Of a DNA stretch of 19,707 nucleotides, positions 1 through 9,500 are shown one piece after another. The notes below the pieces were generated by a model. The model did no database searches. It saw nothing but the letters and a program-made list of their open reading frames with translations, and was not told where the DNA came from. The translations under genes were made by a program, and so were the position numbers. Source of the stretch: Temnopleurus reevesii (taxonomy: Eukaryota > Echinodermata > Echinoidea > Temnopleuroida > Temnopleuridae); NCBI GenBank assembly GCA_036244855.1, contig BQKZ01005693.1, positions 19,292 to 38,998 of the forward strand, written 5' to 3'. Position 1 is the first letter of the stretch. Each line of letters begins with the position of its first letter.

Positions 1-119
1 CCCCCACGCCCCCGTGAGGCTTTCGGAGCCCACTCTCCTTCTCAATTGCATGGTGCTGGTCTCCATCCTCCTCCAGACACTTCAGGACCATCATCACCAT
101 TTTTTCATCTTTCCAAAGA
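1..119 (-). CDS. Possible partial coding exon of an unidentified gene
   Basis: Read on the minus strand, a pyrimidine-rich acceptor (CCCCCTTTTTCTCAG, ending at 120) precedes 119 nt that stay open to the window edge. The frame passes through KMVMMVLKCLEEDGDQHHAI and then charged, glycine-rich sequence. The stretch is more GC-rich than its surroundings. I do not recognise the protein. No upstream exon could be assigned; it would have to lie to the right, near or antisense to the lectin 5' end. It could also be chance or 5' flanking sequence. Confidence 0.4.
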
Positions 120-452
120 CTGAGAAAAAGGGGGAATAAATGAAAGTTGTATTTTTTTCATGGTGGGGGATTTTCATTTAAAAAAATTCTGCCCCCCCCC
201 CTCCCCCTCCCCGCTCAAGTTCCTGGGTTCCTTGTCTTAAGGCTTATTCTATTAAAAAATATATTCAGACGGTACCTTGTCTGAATGTGATCATCGTCAT
301 TACAAAAATTCAATTTCATCATCATTCAATTTTCACATTCGAAGTCGTAATGCCTTCGTGCCAACGTCTACGTCTATGCTCCCAGCAGCTCCTCTGTCAT
401 GTCTGTGTGTGGGACTGAACCAAAGATACCAAGAAATTTATCAGCTGCAATA
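120..452. other. 5' flank and 5' leader of the lectin gene
   Basis: No ORF of note. It contains a C/T-rich run (about 191-215), an AT-rich patch (250-265, TTAAAAAATATATTC) and the in-frame stop TAA at 348-350 that closes the lectin reading frame upstream. No convincing TATA box or initiator could be placed. Confidence 0.5.
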
Positions 453-579
453 ATGGCGTACAATCGAATCCTGCTCGTCTGTGCTGTGCAATTTTTGACA
501 TTTCTCCAAGCTCTTGGGGACGAAGTGAATCCAAATGAATTTTTAAAACGAGAGCATTCTTTGATTCGTCCTTACACAG
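453..579 (+). CDS. LMAN2: Lectin exon 1: signal peptide and mature N-terminus
   Basis: Encodes residues 1-42 plus the first base of codon 43. I chose ATG 453 because the protein then begins with a classic signal peptide (MAYNRILLVCAVQFLTFLQA). An in-frame ATG at 399 would add 18 residues without hydrophobic character, and the frame is closed by TAA at 348-350. The exon ends with EHSLIRPYTG, matching the EHSLxKPYxG entry into the lectin domain of VIP36-type proteins. The donor is GTAAAT at 580. Confidence 0.9.
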
Positions 580-3500
580 GTAAATATATGCCATTCATTT
601 CTCAGTATTTTGTTAATTTCGGGTTTATTTTGGATAATTTGCCCAAAGTTCAACGCCAGCAATTTTTGCCAGCGTGGCGGATTGGCCGCCATATCTCCGC
701 CAGAGCTTCCCTGTGTTGCCTCAGCGAGGAGTGGCCCCCGGTTCATGTGTGCGGTGCATTGAGTGTGAGTCGCATTTTTTTTTTCACATGCAAAGTGTTA
801 TGAGCTATGTTGAGAAACTAAGATCAATGAACAATATCAGATTCAAGCTTTGCATGCAAATCCAGCTCCAGAATTTATGAACGATTTCCCGACGTCTAAC
901 GACCCAGGGTTAATTGGGATGTATTATTCGGGGTAGGATGACAAAAATAAAGAAACTTTAGTTTATGTTATTACTTTTAGACTTCAAATCTATTCTATTT
1001 GAACATTGATCAACACATATTTTATTGTCAACAGAAATAGAATAATATTGTGGTGTGTAGATCTTCATGTACTGGTACATTTTGATAATTTTGATTGTCA
1101 TTTTAATAATCTTGTGTCATTAATAAAAGGATGAATCAAAACAATTTGTTGACATCTGTGTGCCAAGATTTCTAAAAACTTAGTTCTACAAACATTGTGA
1201 TGTATAATTACAGCTTTTTCACTGTAATACATCTGAAAATCAGCCAATCTTTTTAGCAAATACAGCTACAGGTACAGGTTGCCCATCTACATAGTGGAGG
1301 CGTTGTGGTGTGGTTCTGACTCTCGCCTCTCAACCCGAGGGTCGTAGGTTCGAATCCCACCCATGGCATTAATTTTCTTCAGCAAGAAATTTATATGCAT
1401 TGTGCTGCATTCAAGCCAGGTGAGGTGAATGGGTACCGGTAGGAAGAAATTCCTTGAATGCAGTAAGCGCCGAAAGGTAGCCATGCTATAGCCGGGTAAT
1501 AATGCACAGAGCGCTTACAAACACTTCGTATTAAGCGCTATATAAATGTTGTGTATTATTATTATCATTATTATTATAGCTGAAGTAGTCTTAACAGAAA
1601 CTTGTAAATCAATCAATCATGTTATGATCTCTATCCTAATGATTCTGTAAGGTTGTCATCTCTACTATCATATTCACTTTTTTTAACAACTTTCTGCAGG
1701 GGCTGGAGCTAGTCTGCCATTATGGGATATCTTGGGAAACACCATGGTAACGAACAGTTATATCAGACTGACGCCAGACCATCAGAGCATGCAGGGAGCT
1801 GTCTGGAACCAAGTGGTGAGTTCATTTCTGGATATTTCCATGGGTTGGGTGAACTTGGGTCAATGTTTGTGACCCAGGGTGCTGCAAAACCTTTTTTTAA
1901 GCACTTGCCCAGTCGGGCAAGAAAACTTCGTAATCCATTGTTGAAAATCTCTTGCTCAGAAGGAAATCAAGCTTGCTCGAAAAAAAGCACTGAACACTTA
2001 GGTTTAAAGATAGCAATGAAATAGGAGTTACCATAAATTGCCAAACCCAGATCAGATTGGCAAGGTTTCGTTTGATTTTCCAACCATCAGTTGCTATTTC
2101 TTTTTTTTTTCCTTGCTCAAGTCATGCAACTAGCTTCCGACTTTGCTAAAAAATGCCCAAGATTGACTTTTACTTGCCCCAGGCAATCGGGCAAGTGTTT
2201 ATGTAGCGCCCTCCATGGAAATAAAAATTTTGCTATGCCAAGACGCTCCCAAGTCGTTTATGTGCATCTAATCTAAAATTGATTTCAAGCGCATAGAGCA
2301 CTTTGCCTGATAGTGCGCCATGTGATAACCTGTTTATTATATTATTTATTTTTATTGCCTTGGGTAGATGTACAGTAGTTAGGCCAGTTAGAGCCCTAAC
2401 ATCAATACTTTCACATATTCTGTTGGCGGCAGATGATGCCTTTGCCTTTGTTTCCCCTCCTTTGTTTGCCCACCTTTGTTTGCCCACATCTATTTGCATA
2501 CTGTTTGGCCAAGTAGTATCACTGATAAAATATCATATGTACCTCTTTGCAAACACTGTTATATTTAGCCATATTATCCAGCTGTATTATAATACATGTA
2601 CGACAATCTTCACGTTAAACATTGTGTAATTACAGTGTACATGTAATACAACACTTGTGCCAACTACTACACAAATATTACACCATACATGCATGAACAA
2701 AATTTTCAGAAGTAACCTAAAACATATTTCAAAACCCCGTAACCTTTATAAATCCATCTTGTTTGACTTCTTTCTCATTTCTTTTCTATGGGCACTTTTT
2801 CATGATTGTGTTAAGTGCTATATAAAAATGTTTCTTTATTATGATTACTGCATAAGCCAATATTTTGGCGTACAGATATTTTCGCGATTTCTGACCAGTT
2901 TGACACATTGGTGTGTTGTTATTTTCACGTTTTTGAAAGTGTTTGTACACAAATGAATGTGCATCATATAGAGTGGAAATTTCGCGACGCCTTAACCGCG
3001 AAATTAGCAGCTTATACAGCGAAAATTTCAGCTTATACAGTATTAAAAAATTAATAACAATTTAATATCCCAAAAATATAATGGGAAAGACAGAGAATTA
3101 GAAGTGTCTCTCAGCATTTATATACAAGATATGAAAAAAAAATTCTTTTCCTATGAGCGAGGAGAAATGTGGACAACAGTATACAACAAAACAGGAAGCC
3201 CACTTTACAATGAAAGCTCAATGTTTTTTTATAAGAATTGTTCACTTTTTGACCTTTTAAAGCCATTCAGAATGGGAATTATAGTACAGCAAATTCAATC
3301 AATATTCCTTCCTGGAACTGGCAACACTATTCAGTATCATCTTTTGATGTGATACTTTATTGTCAAAGAGTATATTAAAAAAGCTTAAGATTTTCAACTC
3401 AGGTGAAAAAATAGTGATTTTCATGTTTTTAATATGTTGCTTATTTGAAGATTTTAGTCATTATATTGATAAAAAGAAAGAAAAGAAAATGGTTGTTTGC

Positions 3501-6500
3501 TCAATGACAATGGTCATATCTTGTTTATTATTTCTTTTTTCTCTGCTAATGTGTATGGTACACATATTTCGGAGCCTGGAATCAAGTTATCAAACCAAAG
3601 CACAAAATATGTTCAATCATCCTGATATGGCTAACTCGTTGTTACCATACCAGTTTACCTGTCAATTTCAAGATTATATGGAGCAAAGAGTGATTAGATA
3701 TATTGGAATTGTTGTGACTGATTTTCACAGATCATGCAACACTTCACATATTTCTTGAATATACAAGTATGAAATGGCATGTTTAAATTTAGAATGAATT
3801 TTTGTGGGATGTTACAAAGAAATTTACACACATACAATGAAGTTTCTTTTCTTGAAATGATTGATGAGAAGATATGATATGATATCATATAAGAAGATGA
3901 TATGTTGGCACCAAGCTGAAACACACCATGAAGGTATGCAATTCAAGACATCATGCAAAGTTACTGGTACCATATGATATACGCGTTCATGTATGAAGAC
4001 TAATAAGAATTGAGGCATTAATAATTATGTTAGGTTGCCACTGTGAGGAGAACGGACAAAGTAAAAAACATCCGTTGGATGGTAGCTAGATGTATACACA
4101 ATTTTTTCCCCTCTAGTTCTGTAGCGAAATGTTGAACAGAGGTCTGTTCAGTGAATGGACAAGAAAGCCTTTTTCTTTTGTGATAATGAACGTCCTAATG
4201 AAGTTGTTTACTATGTCCCTTCTGTTCACAGTGAGTATAAAAGCAATATTCGCTACCGATTATAAGTATGAATAGGAACTGCAGATGGCGCTATGCAGTT
4301 TTTACCATAAACAATTCATGTTTGCCGGACACCCACTTTTGCATGCTGGCATTCAGGCAAGTGTGTTCATGGCCTGAATCGTTACAGCATAAAGCCATTC
4401 ATTCCCCCCTTTAAATCAGTGCTTGTGAAATATCTGTTTCTAGTCATACAGCCAAACAAGTCACCCAACTGGGAACTTCACCTCCACTTCAGTGTACATG
4501 GACAAGGAAAGACGTTATTCGGGGATGGATTTGCAATCTGGTACACCAAAGACAGAATGAAAGAGGGTAAAAATATATGTTCCATCATATTTTGCTCATA
4601 TTTGCTCTTGAGTCAAAAGAGATCCCACAATATTTCCGAATCATATCACCTGAAATAATTATATTTACCCATTTAGATTGTGAGCTTGGCAGGCGTGGAG
4701 TAGCACCAGTTAAATCTTGCTCTATCCATTCAAAATGCTGAACACTAAACAAGATAGCAGCAACTACCATCTTTTAACATATTTTGGTATGATGCGGCGG
4801 GGAATCAAAAGCAGGCTTCCAACACTCTGATGATTCAGCCAACACACCAGTTCTATGAACATTTTAGAAAATAGAGCATACACATTCAAATTACCCTAGA
4901 AATGGCATCTTTCTAATAATTTAACTACTTGCAAGGAAATGTATTTTAGTCAGTTCCAAAATATTTTCAAATACAATGTATGCAAAACTGTGGTATAAAT
5001 GGATATTAATCCAGAACCTCTCTGTTAAAAGAAATGGTAGTACGTATCAACAATTCGTGAGCCATTTGAAATAAGTAAATATTCAAGAATTGACCTCGTC
5101 CATCTGTATAAACTTTCTTTCCTTTCCATTCTTGTAACAGGTCCTGTCTTAGGAAATATGGATTACTTCACTGGTCTTGGAATGTTCTTTGATACGTATA
5201 GCAATCACAATGGTCCACACAATGTAAGTCTCAATTTTTATGCCTCCGCCATCTTAAGGTGGTGCCGGAGGCATTATGTTTTCAGGTTGTCCGTCCGTCC
5301 GTGTCTGCGTGCGTCTGTCCGGACCTTGTTACCGCGATAAGTTCAGAACTGCTGGACGGATTTTGACCAAACTAGGCTCAAGTATGTATAACCGTGTGAG
5401 GATGAACTGATTAGATTTTGGGTTCAGTGGGTCAAAGGTCAAAGGTCACAGGGCCAAAAAACTTGTAAAAAATCACCAAAAATAGCTTGTTACCGCAATA
5501 AGTTCAGAACTGGTGTACAGATTTTGACGAAACTTGGCTCAAGTATGTATAAGCATAGGAGGATGAACTGATTAGATTTTGGGTTCAATGTGTCAAAGGT
5601 CAAAGGTCACAGGGCCAAAAAACTTGTACAAAGTCAACCGATATAGCTCACTTATAACAGAAAAATTAAACCAATTTCTTTCAAACTTACAGTGTGTAGC
5701 TCAATTATGTATGAGCGTGTGAGCTGATTAGATTTTGGGTTCAGTGGGTCAAAGGTCACAGGGCAAAAAAACTTGTAAAAAATCACCAAAAATAGCTTGT
5801 TACTGCAATAAGTTCAGAACTGCTGTACAGATTTTGACCAAACTTGGCTCATATATGGATAAGCATGTGAGGATGAATTGAATAGATTTTGGGTTCAGTG
5901 GGTCAAACGTCAAAGGTCACCGGGCAGAAAACTTGTACAAAGTCGACCGATATAGCTCACTTATAACAGAAAAATTAAACCAATTTCTTTCAAACTTACA
6001 GTGTGTAGCTCAATTATGTATGAGCGTGTGAGGAAGAACTGATGAGATTTTGGGTTCATTGGGTCAAAGGTGGCAGTGCCCAAAATGTAATAATTTCTGA
6101 TGGCATGGAACAAGCCGTACATACATTTCTGATTGCGTGATGGCGGAGGCATAAATTTCGACCGTGCGCGGTCGAGGATTCATCTAGTTTAAGGTTATTT
6201 CTTCACATCTCCTTCACATATTGTTACACAACATTTGCAATGTAACTCAATATATTACAGAATCAATAAATATACATGTACACCTGTAGACCAGCTATGA
6301 AGATTTCTCCACCACGTTGGAAGGCAAACAGAGAGATCATTTTCATCACCCTTTGTCAATCAACAACAAGTCTTATTGATTTGACCATGTGTTTGTTTGT
6401 AACAAATATTTCTATGTTTATAGTCCGTAATCACATATGAATCTCTTCTCCCATCTGCTCATTAAAACTGGATTTTAGAAATATCAAAAACTTGTCAGTA

Positions 6501-9500
6501 GTATGCCAAAGTCATGAACTTACAGTATTGGGTTCTGTTTTTTTAGTGGCCATCTTTTTATAGTTCCATTATTCTTCTTCCCTTAGATGACCACTATAGA
6601 CAGTGTTGAGTAATATCTAGAGTAAATAATCATATTTTTTCTCTGATTTTCAGCATGCACATCCGTACATCTCAGCCCAGATCAACAACGGCACCCAGCA
6701 CTATGATCATGACAGGGACGGAACGCACACAGAGTTGGCCGGATGCCACGCCCCCTTTAGGAACAAGGAACATAACACGCATGTGGCCATCAGATACTTC
6801 CAGAACAGATTAACAGTAAGTTGATAGAGGGAACATTTTACAGAGTTTCCAACTTCTCCCACTTTCGGCGTGAAATCTCACACTTTGAGTTCATTTTCAA
6901 AATGTCTCTGGCTCTCCCGCTCAAGTTTAGATTTATCCCAATCTACTTGTGATTGTCATTTTTTCCCTTTGTGCAATTTCTATATGTATATTCTCAACAT
7001 TGCATTACAAATACAATATTACTATCCAGCCATAGCATATCTGCTAAGCAGCCACTCTTACATTTTAAAAGAATAAGTTCCTACTGATGCCCATGAACAT
7101 AATCTAGGATACATTGTAAGTGCAGCACAACGTGGATGATTATCTTGCTAAAGGAAATTACTTTAATTTTCTGGTTGAAAATCAGGAGTCAGAACCACTC
7201 CACTATGATATTTCCCAGGGAAAAGAGAATGTCCCGACATTAACTTTCCAATTTTGGCTGCATAATAAAAAAAATAAAAATAAAAAAAAGGAAATAAATA
7301 TCATTGATCTTGAATGATCTATTTGTGATACAGGTTATGATGGATATATCAGGGGAAGGCAAATGGCAACATTGTATAGATCAAGAAAGAATAGTCTTGC
7401 CCACAGAATAGTTTTACCGACAGAATATATCTTTATTCATCTTTCTATATTGGGTGAAAATGGATGGCAGTATTGTATAGATGGTTGGTTATTTTTTTTT
7501 TTTATGGTGGATATAATTTACCTGTGAAATTATAAAGAGAAGATTGTCTTACCCAAAGGATATTTTCTTATTTTGTTTATAATACAGGTTATGATGGATA
7601 TATCAGGGGAAGGCAAATGGCAACATTGTATAGATCAAGAAAGGATAGTCTTACCCACAGGATATTATTTTGGAGCTTCGGCTGCGACAGGACAATTAGC
7701 AGGTGAGATGATCTTTCCTTTAATGCTCCAAGAAATCTCAAAAGAGATTGGTTATTTGAACCCCCATACTCATTGGGATGGCATGTAGCCCCTCTCAGAT
7801 CTATAACGAAAGTGCGCAGGTGCAATGAAAACAAATTGGCACGCACAAAACTTATGACATAGTTTATCAGAATTAATTAATGTAGTGGTAATCTATATTT
7901 CCTGAGAAACAAGACACAGTAACATTAATTTTAGCAAGATAATATTACTTTGGATCTTCGACTACAACTAAACAATTGGCCGGTAAGATCATAATTCTTT
8001 TAATGCTCTGGGAAAGTTATTGACCTCCAAAAGAGATGGGTTATTTGGACCCACCACACAGAGGGAATAAATAAACCCAGGTATTGGTGTTCAAGAAGAT
8101 TTAGTTCATGCTTTCTTGCATTGTAAATTGAATTCAACTTTCTTAGAAAACTTAGTGAATATGATTAAAAATGTTTATAAAGTAGACTTGTGTTTGGATA
8201 TAGATATTCTGTTAAAGAATTATAAAGAAAAAGAACTTGATGACATTATTACCATTGCTTTATGGAGTATTTACAAAATGATCATTTTAAGGAACAAATA
8301 TGGTAAAGAAGAAAGGAGAAAAAAAATATGGTTTACCTTCATGAATGAATTGAAACTAAGAATCAATATAAACAACCCTCTGCTTGAAAACGATAAGAAA
8401 AAGTTATATATAATTTGCCTACAGGTTCGGAATTTTATTTGTAACAGATAGACCTTTTGTGGGATGGGGTTGGACTTTTTTGCAGAGCCGGTCAGGTGTG
8501 TGGTGAACAGATTTGTTTGTTTGTCCGACAATGGATGGTTGCATTTCGGCGCCTGGGTGTGAGTTGCTACGTTGGCCAAGTAATAATATTTGACCAGCCT
8601 AGCAATGATAGCGTTTGTGTGATTTGCTCCCCGGCTGTCGGGCCGCTGCTGTCCATTGTTGTCGGACAAATGACTGTCAATCGTTGCCTTAATTGCGCCT
8701 GTTTGTAGGGCCTGCACAAAGTTTTAAGTTCATTGTAGAGAAGGTCTGTTTGAAAGTCATTCTATGTATTGTGATTATTGTATGTGGATTAATGTGTTGA
8801 AAATAAATGCACCTGTTATGGGTGAAAGAAAAAAACAAAAAACCCAGGTCTTGGATCTATGCCTATAAATGTGTGATTGCAATGAAAATTGGCACGCCCA
8901 ACACTCAGGACGTATTCTATCAAAACAAGTTTGTAACATTATTTACCTTCTCCATTCTTCCTGCAGATAATCACGACATTCATTCAGTAAAAGTATACGA
9001 GTTAGAAGCAGTAGTATCAGATGATACAGACTACAGCAAACTCACACCATCAGCACAATATTTTGCACCACCAAGAGGTAATTATTTCTTATTTCTTTCC
9101 CATTTCCTTCATAAATTTTTAAAGAAAATTTAATTATTTGATAAATGCTATAAAATATCTAGCCAATACATGTATTATGATATTCTCCAGAAATGGCACA
9201 TTTCAACAAGGGTTGAAATAGTTATTAACCAGTTTTGATTTTTATAAAACTTATTGGGTTGAAAATATAACTCCTGGAACCTAGAAGCATAGCATTAGGC
9301 GCTATGAAAATAATGATACTGTTATTATTATTATTGTAATCAACATAGGATTATATCCAATTATAGTTAAACCTTGTTACAAGGAGATACTGGTGTCCAG
9401 CATCTGATACAAATAGATCTTAATAGACTGTGTAGGTTTTGTCCCTTTTCATCCCGGCGTCCCTGTTTTGCCCGGTTTACGGTATCCTCAAAGTTTTTCC

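Larger units (their letters stand above)
1816..4451 (+). other. Lectin intron 2
   Basis: The longest intron (2.6 kb). It contains two inverted-repeat elements (about 1898-2201 and 4038-4234), SINE-tail-like fragments at about 2283-2350 and 2809-2845, a small CTTTGTTTGCCCAC repetition at 2459-2487, and an inverted pair AATTTCGCG/CGCGAAATT around 2976-3004. Open frames here are short, AT-rich and resemble no protein I know. Confidence 0.75.
5224..6653 (+). other. Lectin intron 4
   Basis: About two-thirds of the intron is a Helitron-like repeat (about 5231-6187). The rest (6188-6653) is AT-rich and has one TACATGTA palindrome at 6273-6280. Confidence 0.8.
6816..7587 (+). other. Lectin intron 5
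   Basis: The first 500 bases are AT-rich and unrecognised. From 7334 onward the intron contains three decayed partial copies of exon 6, described separately. An A-rich run (AAAAAAATAAAAATAAAAAA type) is at 7264-7290. Confidence 0.75.
8073..8854 (+). mobile_element. 5'-truncated LINE with target-site duplications
   Basis: The insert spans about 8088-8839 and is flanked by AAACCCAGGTATTGG (8073-8087) and AAACCCAGGTCTTGG (8840-8854), a 15-bp target duplication with one mismatch. It contains the end of a reverse-transcriptase polyprotein, then a ~390-bp 3' UTR, an AATAAA signal at 8802-8807 and an A-rich tail. Severe 5' truncation and an A tail are hallmarks of target-primed reverse transcription. 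The flanking host sequence resumes the duplicated intron, so insertion came after that duplication. Confidence 0.85.
7703..8966 (+). other. Lectin intron 6
   Basis: Contains a copy of the 3' half of exon 6 plus downstream intron (7932-8080, resuming at about 8855), interrupted by a truncated LINE (8088-8839). Confidence 0.85.

Noticed and set aside
399..452. Upstream in-frame ATG giving an 18-residue extension of the lectin
   Set aside because: The extension precedes, and would bury, a good signal peptide. Vertebrate proteins show some variable N-terminal length, so it is not fully excluded.
1293..1365. A genuine tRNA gene
   Set aside because: The B box is perfect, but the acceptor stem does not close and the sequence runs into a SINE body and AT-repeat tail.
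3104..3758. Two open frames of 82 and 132 residues in intron 2
   Set aside because: AT-rich, no domain or homology pattern, no splice context, and inside a well-supported intron.
5158..5340. 60-residue frame starting MDYFTGLGMFF and ending in VRPCLRASVRTLLPR
   Set aside because: It is lectin exon 4 read through its donor into the Helitron-like repeat. The conserved lectin continues at 6654.
5325..6085. CRISPR-like array
   Set aside because: The repeats are ~155-bp contiguous units without short spacers, in an animal intron inside a transposable element.
7573..7788. 71-residue frame covering lectin exon 6
   Set aside because: The part before 7588 and after 7702 is intron; only the exon is coding.
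8457..8717. Open frames on both strands in the LINE 3' UTR
   Set aside because: They lie after the LINE ORF stop, have no shared features with LINE proteins, and overlap a hairpin-forming region.
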